DNA from: JALYNX01 sp963780755 | GTDB taxonomy: Bacteria > Actinomycetota > Acidimicrobiia > Spongiisociales > ZC4RG35 | Reading direction: 5' to 3' | DNA length: 64,000 nt | NCBI GenBank assembly: GCA_963780755.1 | Contig: CAWACX010000002.1 | Span: forward strand, 558,001-622,000 | Part shown: positions 29,033 to 38,099 of the stretch, piece after piece | How positions within the stretch are numbered: position 1 is the stretch's first letter | How the letters are laid out: each line of letters begins with the position of its first letter | Made by a program: the position numbers and the translations under genes | The notes under the pieces: generated by a model | Database searches by the model: none | Told to the model about the DNA's origin: nothing | What the model saw: only the letters and a program-made list of their open reading frames with translations

Positions 29033-29302
29033 TCAGATGATCTGGCCGATGACCGGGATCGCAACCATCACCGCGCCCAGAGTGGCCAGCCGGATGACCG
29101 ACGGCCGCAGAGCGGCACGGATCGAGGTCACAGCCATCGCCACGCCGAGAAGGACGAAGAGCCACAGCCCGTCGGTCCCCATGCTCGCCAGGAGCAGGAC
29201 CAGGGTGGCCAACATCACGCCGATGATGGCGACCAGAGCGCGGGTTACTTTGCCGATCGGGTGGGATGCCCAGTCATTGACGAATGCGTTCGCAGTGGTC
29301 AT
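29033..29302 (-). CDS. Small membrane protein of unknown function
   Basis: 89 residues from the ATG at 29302 (MTTANAFVNDWASHPIGKV); a longer frame to 29389 lacks sense upstream. Two or three hydrophobic helices: ALVAIIGVMLATLVLLLASM, LWLFVLLGVAMAVTSI and LATLGAVMVAIPVIGQII. No family is recognised. It stands alone between two palindromic sequences, with a terminator right after it. Confidence 0.6.
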   Translation of the reverse strand: MTTANAFVNDWASHPIGKVTRALVAIIGVMLATLVLLLASMGTDGLWLFVLLGVAMAVTSIRAALRPSVIRLATLGAVMVAIPVIGQII

Positions 29303-29387
29303 AGCCCAACCGTTATCGGCCTCGGACCGCGAATTCTTGATGGGGCTATAGGCCCCCCTCCCCGGCTGTGCCGGTACTCCCCAAGAC

Positions 29388-29440
29388 ACCCTCCGGCCTC
29401 CGGGCCACCTCCCCCAACGTCGCTTCGCTCCTGGGGGAGG
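29388..29440. repeat. REP-like palindromic intergenic element
   Basis: Two nested palindromes: a ggcc...ggcc hairpin in the first half and a 9-bp stem (29408-29416 with 29432-29440) around a loop containing a cgcttcgc core. The sequence resembles the C-rich/G-rich dispersed palindromes I know from many high-GC environmental genomes. It separates the SARP regulator stop from the small membrane protein gene and could act as a terminator, though it lacks a T run. Confidence 0.5.
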
Positions 29441-29460
29441 AAACGCTGGGAGAAACTGAC

Positions 29461-32200
29461 CTACCAGCGGCTGAGCAACCAGACCTCGGGTAGCCAGTCA
29501 CCGGTCCCGATCCCCGAGAAGAGGGTGACCGCCTTGGTCAGCGCGAGATTGGCTTCCTCCTCACGCCCTGCTCGGTGATGAAGATCGGCGAGGTGGTCGT
29601 GGAGGGCTGCCTCACGATGCCGGTTTCCAGTGCGCTCCGCGATGACCACCGCTTCGTTGACCATCCGTATCGCTCCGTCGAGGTCCCCGCTCTCCGCAGT
29701 CAGGTGGGCCCGGTTGTTGAGCCCGGCAAGTCGGAGCAGGTCGTCATCGCCGGCCAGCCGGAGAGCGGTGTCCAGGTGCTCGGCAGCGAGTGAAGGGTCG
29801 TCACAGACCACGCCAATGATGTTGTGTACCCGCGAGAGCTGGCCCGGCGGCGCGTCGTCGCCGCGTGAGCTCCATCGCTTTCGATGCGAACTGATTGGCC
29901 CCGTCGACGTCTCCCAGCCGGTGGCGGAGCAGGGCCCAGTCGGAGTAGACGGCGTAGGTGGGCTCGGCGTCAGCGGAACGGGCGAAGTGCTCTTCGGCGA
30001 GCTCGAATCTGCCCAGGAGTCGTTGCACTTCACCGAGCCGGCTCTCCGCTGCGGCGAGGGTTGGTCCTTCGGCACGCGCCGCGGCCGCATTGAGCTCAGC
30101 GAGGGCATCCTCGTAGTCGCCGACGATCATCGCGATCTCACCCATTGCGAGGTGGATCTCGGCGGCGTCAGGGTGTCCCAGGGCGAGAGCCCGCTCGTAC
30201 AGGTTTCTCGCCTCGGCATGGGCGTACACACGTCGCGATAGTTCGGCGGCGGTCCGATACCACCCGGCGGCCTCAGGATCACCGGCGCCCTCGTGCTGCG
30301 CCGCGATCGCCGCGGCCACCCTCGGGTCGATCCTTGCGTTGGGTCGCTCGCTGAGAGCTGTTGCCGCCCGCCGGTGGAGGAGCCGCCTGCGCACCAGCGA
30401 AGTGGACTCGTAGGCGAGTCGCTCCAACGCCTCCAATGTGAATCCGAGGCCTCCACTCTCGCCGATCTCGCGCAGAAGGCCGGCGCGGACCAGGTCCTCG
30501 ACGGCCTCGACCACCTCCTCTTCGGACCGCCCGCTCGTCTCTCTGAGGAGCCCGGCATCGCATACCCCGCTGAGCACGGAGGCCGCCGCCACGACCTGGC
30601 GGGCCAGATCGCTCACCTCGGCGAGTCGAGCCTCCATGTAGCGCACCATGCCCTCGGGCTTGCCGGCAGCCTCGCGATCGGCCAGCTCTTCGGTGACGAG
30701 CAGCGGCACCCCGCCGGTGCGGTCGTGGAGAGCCGCTGCCGCTTCCGCAGACCCGGCGATGGGGGTCAACTGTTTTGTGGTCAGGGGCTGCAGGTCGAGG
30801 AGAGTGCCGGCCTCGGCCAACAACTCCCGGGCCAGCTCGGGCAAGGTCTCACCCGATCGCGCGGCCACGACGAGAAGGACACGGGTTCCGGCGACCCGCC
30901 TCGATACGTACGAGACGAGGCCGGCTGATGCCGGGTCCAGCCATTGTGCGTCGTCGATCATGATGATCAGCGGTGCCTGCCTGCCGAGCTCGGAGAGCAC
31001 AGTGAACGCCCCGTCGAAGAGGCGAAGCTCACCGAACGGGTCGCTGACCTCGCTCGTCAGTCGCCCGTCAGCCAGCTCAGGGACGAGGCGGGCCACTTCG
31101 TTGAGCGCCCAGCCCGAGATCTCATCGTCCGAGCTCTGGATCGACGGTATTGCCGAGCGAAAGAGCTGGGCGGCCACACCGAAAGGAAGGCCCTGCTCCG
31201 TGCGGAAGGCCCGCCCGACGAGCACCTGGTGCCCAAAGTCGGTCGCCATCCGCTCCAGTTCCTCGAGGAGGCGGGTCTTTCCCATCCAGGCGGGCCCGGT
31301 GACAGCGACCACCTCACCGGTTCTCTCCACCCGTTCCAAGAGGCTCCGGAGCCGCTTCATCTCCTGCTCGCGATCGATCAGCTCGGTGCTCAAGGGTGCC
31401 GAATCGACCTGAGCCTGAGCTTGGATTCGTCGCCGAATCCCCGGAGCCGGTGGAAGGTCTTCGTCGAGGATCGCCTCATAGAGCTCGGTCGTCTCTTCGA
31501 GGGGCGGGACGCCGAGCTCGGTGTCGAGCACGGCTGTGCAGCGGCGGTACGCAGCGACTGCGCCGGGCCGGTCGCCGGCCCAGGCATGCAGGAGCATCAG
31601 CGACCGGTGCGCCGGTTCGTGCAGCGGATCGAGGTCGATCCATCTGGTGACGGCGTCGATTGCTGCCGGGTACTCGCCATTTGCGGCGAGGGCGGTGGCC
31701 AGACGATCGAAGGCCTCACCGACCTTCATTCGGGTCGACTCGGCGACACTCCTCACCCAGTCGTCGAACTCCGCCGAGCCCTGCACCGAGAAGCCCTCGA
31801 GGAAGTCGCCTCGATAGAGCCCGGTCGCCCGGGCGAGATGGGGGATGCACCGGGCACAGACGTCATGTGCGTCGTGCCCGTGTCCGGTGGTCGCATCCAA
31901 CTCGCGGGTGAAGAGATCGACATCTGATGCGACAGCGCCGACCAGTGCAACCTGGTTGCGGTCGGCCTCGATCAGGTCACTGCCGGCGGCGGTGCGCAGC
32001 GTCGAAAGTGTGCGGCGCAGGGTCGCCCGGGCTCGCTCCTGTGGTGATTCCGCCCAGAAGAGGCCCGCCAAGGTGTCCCTGGTTGCCGACTGTTCCAACA
32101 CCAGGTAGGCGAGCACGGCGATCGCCTTTCGGGTGTCCACCTCGATGGGCTCGCCGTCGCGGGTGACCCGTGGCGGGCCGAGGAGTTCCACATTGAGCAT
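29461..32200 (-). CDS. AfsR/SARP-type transcriptional regulator with AAA ATPase and TPR domains (one frameshift)
   Basis: About 912 residues when merged. Residues 1-90: SARP winged-helix DNA-binding domain (LLGPPRVTRDGEPIEVDTRK). Residues 95-250: bacterial transcriptional activation domain (LYRGDFLEGFSVQGS, MLLHAWAGDRPGAVAAYRRC). Residues 275-560: STAND/AAA ATPase with Walker A GPAWMGKT and Walker B IIMIDDAQWLD. The C-terminus is TPR-like helices. The first frame stops at 29801 in a shuffled tail. From about 29868 another frame continues the TPRs (RGDDAPPGQLSRVHNI to EVWLLSRW) to 29461, so one extra base lies near 29866-29872. It is divergent from the membrane-protein array with 116 bases between, making it the likely regulator of that array. 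Confidence 0.88.
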
Positions 32201-32221
32201 GTGGCGCTGAAGATAGGCGCG

Positions 32222-32292
32222 CGTTACGAGGTATGGCGGCTCCCTGATCCCGGAACGGTGAGTCCCGAGGACTCCGTTTCACTTACGTAACG
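32222..32292. promoter_or_regulatory. Divergent promoter region with inverted cgttacg motifs
   Basis: The 116-base gap between the SARP gene and the membrane-protein array carries cgttacg at 32222-32228 and its reverse complement cgtaacg at 32286-32292. The same inverted pair occurs in the other divergent gap of this block (41829-41881). This is a candidate regulator site; it has no experimental support and its occurrence may be chance. Confidence 0.35.
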
Positions 32293-32316
32293 GTTCGATA
32301 CCAATCTCTCGGATCG

Positions 32317-33508
32317 ATGAGGGAATCGAGTGCGGCTGAGGGCGCCAACGTGCGAGGAGCAGTGATCGTCGGCAGCGTAAGCCTCCTTCTGTTGGGCACT
32401 TTCCTCGTGGGGGGCGCGGCCGGTTGGTGGCCGGTTGAAACAGATGCCGGGACCTTGGTCCTGCTGGGCACGATGCTGCTCTTCCTTGCTCTGGGACCGC
32501 TGATCCTTTGGAAAGCCAATGGGAACCGGGTGGGCTGGGCCTTCTCGGCGATTGGGTTGTCCATAACCTGCGCCGCGCTCGCGGGAGGGATGGCCGATCG
32601 TGGGATCGTCGTGGCAGGAGCGATCGGCGGCGCCTTCTGGCTCTCCTGGATCATCGGTACCGGCCTTCTCGTCCTCTGGTTTCCCACCGGTCAGGTGCCA
32701 GGCCCAAGATGGAAATGGCTGGAACGGTTCGCCTTCTTCCTGGTCGCCATCACCTTCCTCACCTACACCTTCACCGACGAGATCTGCGTCGTGTCGGACG
32801 CCCAGTGCGTGCAGTGGGTGGACAACCCGATCGGGATCCCGGGGGTGCCCAACCCCGAGTTCGGCTGGCTCGGTGGCCCGCTGTTCGCCCTCTATCCCTT
32901 CTTCATGGGAGCCGTCGTGGTTTCCCTATTTCTCCGATTCCGCCGAGCGCGGTCGGTGGAGCGGTTGCAGCTCAAATGGTTCCTGCTGGCTTGCGGGTCG
33001 ACGGTCCTTGCCCTCACCACCGAGTTCGTGCTCGAGGGTTTTGGAATCATTGAGCCGCCGTGGTGGCTGGACGCCTGGATCAGTCTCTCCTTCGTTGCAA
33101 TCCCGGTCGCCGCCGCGCTGGCCATCCTCCGCTACCGCCTCTATGAGATCGATCGGATCATCTCCCGCACCGTGTCCTACGCCCTGGTGGTCGGGATCCT
33201 CGCTGCTGCCTACCTGGGAGCCCTGACCTGGCTCACGTCCCTGCTCCCTGACCAATCGCAATTGGTGGTCGCTGCCGCCACCCTGGGGGTTGCCTTCCTC
33301 TTCAACCCGTTGCGACGCCGGGTGCAGAGCTGCGGTGGATCGTCGCTTCAACCGCTCCCGCTACGACGCGCAACGAGTGATGGACGGGTTCGCCGGGTCG
33401 TTGCGGGATGAGGTGGACGGCGATGAGGTGGTCGAGGGCTGGGTCGGAGTGGTGACCGAGACCATGCAACCTGCCTCGGTGGTGGTCTGGGTGAAGGACG
33501 GCGCGTGA
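32317..33508 (+). CDS. Array membrane protein 1: polytopic sensor-like protein (one frameshift)
   Basis: About 397 residues merged. Eight or nine membrane helices (VIVGSVSLLLLGTFLVGGAA and on) lead to the family's C-terminal region: LRYRLYEIDRIISRTVSYAL, two more helices, NPLRRRVQ, then a cytoplasmic tail DRRFNRSRYDAQRVMDGFAG ending ETMQPASVVVWVKDGA. The first frame loses the tail at about 33331 (stop 33411). A second frame supplies it to 33508, so one extra base lies near 33330. The tail matches the segment that precedes the kinase core in many actinobacterial membrane histidine kinases, but no kinase domain follows. Its stop overlaps the GTG of array gene 2. Confidence 0.8.
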
Positions 33509-34638
33509 GACGGGCGCTACTCCTGTCGGCCCTGATCATCGCCACCGCCGGTATCTTCGTCGGTGCACTCGGGCCTGGCCTGCTGGATGGTGATCGCCTA
33601 TGGCCGATCGCCTGGGTGCTCTGGGCACCTGTTGGGTATCTGATTCTGATCAAACGTCCGGGCAACGGGGTGGGCACCGCGGCACTGCTCATCGGTTTGT
33701 CTTGGGGTTTGGGTTTCGCTCTGCTCACATTCAGTGTCATTCTGCCTGTGGGGCCGGCCGCGGCCTGGGCCGAATTGGCAGACAGCCTCCTCGGAGTGCT
33801 GCCCTGGCTGGCAATCGTCTGGCTGTTGCTGGTTTACCCAGCCGGTGAGTATCCGGGCAAGGCGGAGCGGATCACCGGAACGACTCTCATCGGATTCGGG
33901 CTGATAGCCACCGCCGCCTTTGCGGTGGACTCGACGCCAATGGAGGACACCGGGCTGCCCAGCCCGCTGGCGGTCCCGGCGCTGGATAGCGTGGCGTCGC
34001 TTATCACCGGGGAACGGGGTTTTCTCGCAGTGGTCGCTTTGGTCCTGGCAGCCGTTGTGATGGTGGTCGTCAGAATGCGTCGAAGCGTGGGGGTGGAGCG
34101 GCTCCAGTACCGGTGGCTGCTGATGGGCGCGTTGATCTTCACCTTCATAATCGCTGTCGGGAATCTCGGGATCGTGTCCGAAGACAGCAGTGCCGACCTG
34201 TTGTGGCTGTTGGGTGGAGCGGCGATTCCAGGTGCGATCGGGATTGCCATTCTCCGCTACCGCCTCTACGAGATCGACCGGATCCTTTCGAGGACTGTGT
34301 CCTACACGGTTCTGGTCGCCCTGCTCGCCGGTGCCTTCTTCGGTGCCGTGACATTGCTCACCTCGATCGTGGAGTCGGAAAGCGACCTGGTCACCGCGGC
34401 CGCGACACTTCTCGTTGCCAGCTTGTTCAACCCCATGCGGAAGCGAGTCCAGGCGTGGGTCGACCGTCGGTTCAACCGCTCCCGGTATGACGCCCAGCGG
34501 GTCATGGATCATTTCGCCGAATCCCTCCGGGATCAGGTGGACAGTGATGAGGTGGTGACGGGATGGGTCGGCGTGGTCAACGAGACAATGCAGCCGGCAG
34601 CTGTCGGGGTGTGGATTCGCAGCGGGGCCAGGACATGA
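33505..34638 (+). CDS. Array membrane protein 2: polytopic sensor-like protein
   Basis: 377 residues. GTG at 33505 overlaps the previous stop (GTGA). About eight to ten membrane helices; LLLVYPAGEYPG at the family's cytosolic loop matches LVVVYPTGRPS and LWFPTGAAPT in the sister genes. Then VGVERLQYRWLLMGA, ILRYRLYEIDRILSRTVSYT, FNPMRKRVQAWVDRRFNRSR and the tail DSDEVVTGWVGVVNETMQPAAVGVWI. No catalytic domain is visible. The repeated tail E-x-MQP-x-x-V-x-VW, where kinases continue into a GAF or HisKA region, suggests an input module whose signal is passed by protein contact. Confidence 0.85.
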   Translation: MRRALLLSALIIATAGIFVGALGPGLLDGDRLWPIAWVLWAPVGYLILIKRPGNGVGTAALLIGLSWGLGFALLTFSVILPVGPAAAWAELADSLLGVLPWLAIVWLLLVYPAGEYPGKAERITGTTLIGFGLIATAAFAVDSTPMEDTGLPSPLAVPALDSVASLITGERGFLAVVALVLAAVVMVVVRMRRSVGVERLQYRWLLMGALIFTFIIAVGNLGIVSEDSSADLLWLLGGAAIPGAIGIAILRYRLYEIDRILSRTVSYTVLVALLAGAFFGAVTLLTSIVESESDLVTAAATLLVASLFNPMRKRVQAWVDRRFNRSRYDAQRVMDHFAESLRDQVDSDEVVTGWVGVVNETMQPAAVGVWIRSGART

Positions 34639-35837
34639 CTGCTCGTCGGGCGGGTTGGGTTGCCTGGACGATGTGGGTAGTCGGCGTCGCCGGGATCGGA
34701 ATCGCTGCTTTCCTGAGCGCCAAGAACCCGCCCATCTCCACGGTCCAATCGCCCGAGTCCGCGCTCGAAGGGGCCTTGTGGCTGTCGACGTGGGTGGGAT
34801 TCGGGCTAGTGGGGGCGCTGATCGTGGCGAGCCGCCCCACGAATCGCATCGGATGGGTGCTGTGCGGCATCACGCTGGGGGTCGGAATTGGGCAGTTCGC
34901 GTCGGCCTATGCCCGGTACGCGCTGGTGACCGATCCAGGGAACTGGCCGTTGGGCGAGGCGGCGGCCTGGATCGCAACCTGGGCCTTCTTCCCGGTACTG
35001 GCGCTGGTTTTGACCTTGGTCGTCGTCTATCCGACCGGGAGGCCAAGTCGCTTGGGGAGGTGGGTCCTGCTCACCTTTCTGTCCGTCGCCTTGGTGGACA
35101 TGGTCGTCTATGCCATCCGACCCGGCCCGGTGGAGGGAGACACTCCGCCCAACAACCCTCTGGGCATTCCCGGTACAGGCGACATGCTCGATTCGATGAC
35201 CGGGTGGTTGGGGACCCTGTTGGGCGTTATCGCATTGGTGGCCCTGGTGGACGTCTTCCTACGTTTCCGGAGGTCGGTCGGGGTGGAGCGTCTCCAATTC
35301 CGCTGGTTCTTCATCGCAATCGCCATGTTCCCGGTCATGTGGTTCGGAAGCATCTTTCTCGAGGAGTTCGGGCTCGGCGTCGAGGGTTTCGACCCGGTTG
35401 TCATCGGCTTCGCCTTGTGGGGCAACGGAACGGCCGCTGCCATCGGGGTCGCCATCACCCGCCATGGCCTCTATGAGATCGATCGGATCATCTCCAGGAC
35501 CGTTTCCTATGCGGTGGTGGTTGGGCTCCTGGCCGCGGTGTACCTGGGGACGTTGACCTGGCTCACGTCTTTGTTACCCGATCGATCGCAATTGGTGGTC
35601 GCTGCCGCCACCCTGGGGGTCGCCTTCCTCTTCAACCCGCTTCGCCGCCGGGTGCAGGGTGCGGTGGACCGTCGCTTCAACCGTTCCCGTTATGACGCGC
35701 AACGGGTCATGGATGGGTTCGCCGGCTCGCTGCGTGATCAGGTCGACAGCGACGAGGTGGTGGACGGCTGGGTCGGTGTGGTCTCTGAGACCATGCAGCC
35801 GGCAGCCGTCGGGGTGTGGGTGAGAGAAGCCACATGA
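34635..35837 (+). CDS. Array membrane protein 3: polytopic sensor-like protein
   Basis: 400 residues from ATG 34635, whose ATGA overlaps the stop of array gene 2; a frame to 34563 upstream is a shadow. Membrane helices to about residue 335 include VVYPTGRPSRLGRW and VGVERLQFRWFFIAIAMFPV. Then HGLYEIDRIISRTVSYAVVV and the tail GAVDRRFNRSRYDAQRVMDG ending MQPAAVGVWVREAT. DNA at 35585-35639 matches 33255-33309 of array gene 1 with one mismatch, evidence of recent duplication or gene conversion within the array. Confidence 0.85.
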   Translation: MTARRAGWVAWTMWVVGVAGIGIAAFLSAKNPPISTVQSPESALEGALWLSTWVGFGLVGALIVASRPTNRIGWVLCGITLGVGIGQFASAYARYALVTDPGNWPLGEAAAWIATWAFFPVLALVLTLVVVYPTGRPSRLGRWVLLTFLSVALVDMVVYAIRPGPVEGDTPPNNPLGIPGTGDMLDSMTGWLGTLLGVIALVALVDVFLRFRRSVGVERLQFRWFFIAIAMFPVMWFGSIFLEEFGLGVEGFDPVVIGFALWGNGTAAAIGVAITRHGLYEIDRIISRTVSYAVVVGLLAAVYLGTLTWLTSLLPDRSQLVVAAATLGVAFLFNPLRRRVQGAVDRRFNRSRYDAQRVMDGFAGSLRDQVDSDEVVDGWVGVVSETMQPAAVGVWVREAT

Positions 35838-36931
35838 GTATTCGCCTCCGACTCCTGTTGGTCGGCGCGGTCGGGGCCTACATCATCACGACTCTGGTGC
35901 TTGGGCTCGTCCGCGACGGGGTGACCGGAGATGGATTCGTGTTCGGCGTGGCGAGCCTGGCCTTCTACTCGGTCGCCGCCGTGCTGGTCATGCGTATCCC
36001 GGAGAATCGGCTCTCCTGGCTGATGATCACGGTGTCCTTCGGCATCGCCCTGCTCGCTCTCATCGACGGGAGCGCCGAAGGTTCTCTCCCGGAAGTGATA
36101 GGCGGTCTCGCACTCTTTGCCGTGGTCCTCCCCGGCATCGGTGTCTTCATCCCGCTTTGGTTCCCCACCGGGGCTGCCCCGACTCCCAGGTGGCGCTGGG
36201 TGGGATGGATGGCGGCGTTGGGCGTGATCGGGATCACGCTCGGGTTTTTCCTGGTCATCTATGTCGAGGGAGGCGGTGCCGACATAAATTCCTGTGTCTC
36301 GGCCGGGTCCTGTTCCAGCATCGGAGGCCTGATCCTGAGTCTCGGTGCAATCGTTGGCGGGATCGCGGCGCTGATCGTCCGCTGGGTCCGTTCTACAGGA
36401 GTGGAGCGACTCCAGATGAAATGGCTGGTGCCCGCGTTCCTGGTGTTCGGGATCGGGGCTTACGCCGAGTTCGCCGGCTTCCAGTATTCCGTTGTCGCCA
36501 ACATCTTCTTCCCGGCGGGGGTCGCCCTGGTCCCGATCACGATCGGGATCGCCGTGCTCCGCTATCGCCTCTACGAGATCGATCGGATCCTCTCGAGGAC
36601 GGTGTCCTACACGCTTCTGGTCGCCTTGCTCGCCGGTGTGTTTTTCGGTGGCGTGACCTTGCTCACATCCTTACTCTCCAACGAGAGCGACCTGGTGACC
36701 GCAGGAGCAACCCTCATCGTTGCCGGCCTCTTCACCCCGGTGCGAAGTCGGGTGCAGGCGTGGGTCGATCGGCGCTTCAACCGCTCCCAGTACGACGCGC
36801 AACGGGTGATGGACAGGTTCGCCGGGTCATTGCAGGACCAGGTCGACAGCGATCAGGTTGTGGACGGCTGGGTGGGGGTAGTCACCGAAACCATGCAGCC
36901 GAAGTCGGTTTCGGTTTGGGTGAGGCAGTGA
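35834..36931 (+). CDS. Array membrane protein 4: polytopic sensor-like protein
   Basis: 365 residues from ATG 35834 (ATGA overlap with array gene 3). Hydrophobic helices begin at once (LRLLLVGAVGAYIITTLVLG). Two Cys in INSCVSAGSCSSIGG lie in a loop between helices that is probably extracytoplasmic and could form a disulfide; sister proteins lack this pair except protein 1, which has EICVVSDAQCVQW in the same place. The shared end is ERLQMKWLVPAFLVFGIGAY, LRYRLYEIDRILSRTVSYTL, QAWVDRRFNRSQYDAQRVMD and METMQPKSVSVWVRQ-like. No enzyme domain. Confidence 0.85.
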   Translation: MSIRLRLLLVGAVGAYIITTLVLGLVRDGVTGDGFVFGVASLAFYSVAAVLVMRIPENRLSWLMITVSFGIALLALIDGSAEGSLPEVIGGLALFAVVLPGIGVFIPLWFPTGAAPTPRWRWVGWMAALGVIGITLGFFLVIYVEGGGADINSCVSAGSCSSIGGLILSLGAIVGGIAALIVRWVRSTGVERLQMKWLVPAFLVFGIGAYAEFAGFQYSVVANIFFPAGVALVPITIGIAVLRYRLYEIDRILSRTVSYTLLVALLAGVFFGGVTLLTSLLSNESDLVTAGATLIVAGLFTPVRSRVQAWVDRRFNRSQYDAQRVMDRFAGSLQDQVDSDQVVDGWVGVVTETMQPKSVSVWVRQ

Positions 36932-38088
36932 GGAGCGCTCTTCATTGGGCGGTCGGGTTGTGGGCACTCCTGATGACCGCTGCCGCGATCGCCTGGCTGG
37001 TGCTCTCCTGGGGAAGCATCGACTCGGCTGCGGGTGTGCTCGCAGCGTCTGTCGGCGCAGTGGTGGTTGGCGCCATTCTGACTGTCAAGGTGCCCTCCAA
37101 CTCGGTCGGTCCCTTGTCGCTGATCGCTGGCTCCTCCTGGGTGATCTATCTCTTCGGGAACGCCTACGCAGTCGCCTCCCTCGGGGACCAAGGACCATTT
37201 CCTAGTGCCTACCTCCTCGGCTGGGCAGGGGCATGGACCGGAGCCTTCTTCGCGATAGGCGTCAGCACGATGGTCCTGGTCTTTCCCACCGGCAAGCCCT
37301 TCGGATGGTGGCGGCTGATGTTGATCGCACCGGCGGCGGCCGCTCTAGCGATATTCATCGGAGCGGTGTCGCTATGGGGGCTCCCGTTGGAGACACTGGT
37401 GAACACGGATCTGGTGAGCGAGGCTCCTGGCTACCCCCTGATCGACGCCGCGTTCATAGCCGGCTTCGTCTCGGCAATTCCCGCCACGCTCTCGGTAGTG
37501 GCCCGTTTCCGTCACGCCGGGTTCGTCGAGCGCCAGCAGATCAAGTGGCTGCTCGCGGCCACCAGCCTTTTCGTCCTGGTCTACGTCACCGCCGTGATAT
37601 CCGACGACAGCAACGAGGCCTTATGGTGGGTCCTGTCACTCGCTCTTCTCGCCATCCCGCTGGCGATCCTGTTTGCGGTCCTCCGCTACGGGCTCTACGA
37701 GATCGACAGGATCGTCTCCCGTTCCGTGTCGTACGCGATCGTGGTCGGCTTGCTCGCAGCGGTGTTCTTCGGCACCGTGACCCTGCTCACCTCGGTTCTG
37801 TCCTCGGACAGCGACCTGGTCACCGCGGCGGCGACCCTCCTCGTCGCTGGTCTGTTCAACCCGGTGCGGCGGAAGGTCCAGGGATGGGTGGATCGTCGCT
37901 TCAACCGATCGCGATACGACGCACAGAAGGTGATGGATGGCTTCGTCGGGTCCCTGCAGACCGAAGTCGACCCCGATCAGGTGATCGAAGGGTGGGTCTC
38001 GGTGGTGTCATCGACCATGGAGCCGGAGGCGGTCGGAGTTTGGATAAGTCCGGGATCCCGTAACGATTTCGGGACGGTCGAAGGGTAG
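36928..38088 (+). CDS. Array membrane protein 5: polytopic sensor-like protein
   Basis: 386 residues from GTG 36928 (GTGA overlap with array gene 4); the longer frame upstream is a shadow. Shared family order: helices, LVFPTGKPFGWWRLM, FVERQQIKWLLAATSLFVLV, LRYGLYEIDRIVSRSVSYAI, NPVRRKVQGWVDRRFNRSRY, and a tail with PDQVIEGWVSVVSSTMEPEA. It ends 11 bases before the start of the SpoIIE-type phosphatase gene, so the array runs straight into the partner-switching genes. Confidence 0.85.
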   Translation: MRSALHWAVGLWALLMTAAAIAWLVLSWGSIDSAAGVLAASVGAVVVGAILTVKVPSNSVGPLSLIAGSSWVIYLFGNAYAVASLGDQGPFPSAYLLGWAGAWTGAFFAIGVSTMVLVFPTGKPFGWWRLMLIAPAAAALAIFIGAVSLWGLPLETLVNTDLVSEAPGYPLIDAAFIAGFVSAIPATLSVVARFRHAGFVERQQIKWLLAATSLFVLVYVTAVISDDSNEALWWVLSLALLAIPLAILFAVLRYGLYEIDRIVSRSVSYAIVVGLLAAVFFGTVTLLTSVLSSDSDLVTAAATLLVAGLFNPVRRKVQGWVDRRFNRSRYDAQKVMDGFVGSLQTEVDPDQVIEGWVSVVSSTMEPEAVGVWISPGSRNDFGTVEG

Positions 38089-38099
38089 AAAGCACACAT

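Noticed and set aside
36157..36927. Upstream extension of array gene 5
   Set aside because: Overlaps array gene 4 out of frame; the GTGA overlap at 36928 fits the pattern of the other array genes.
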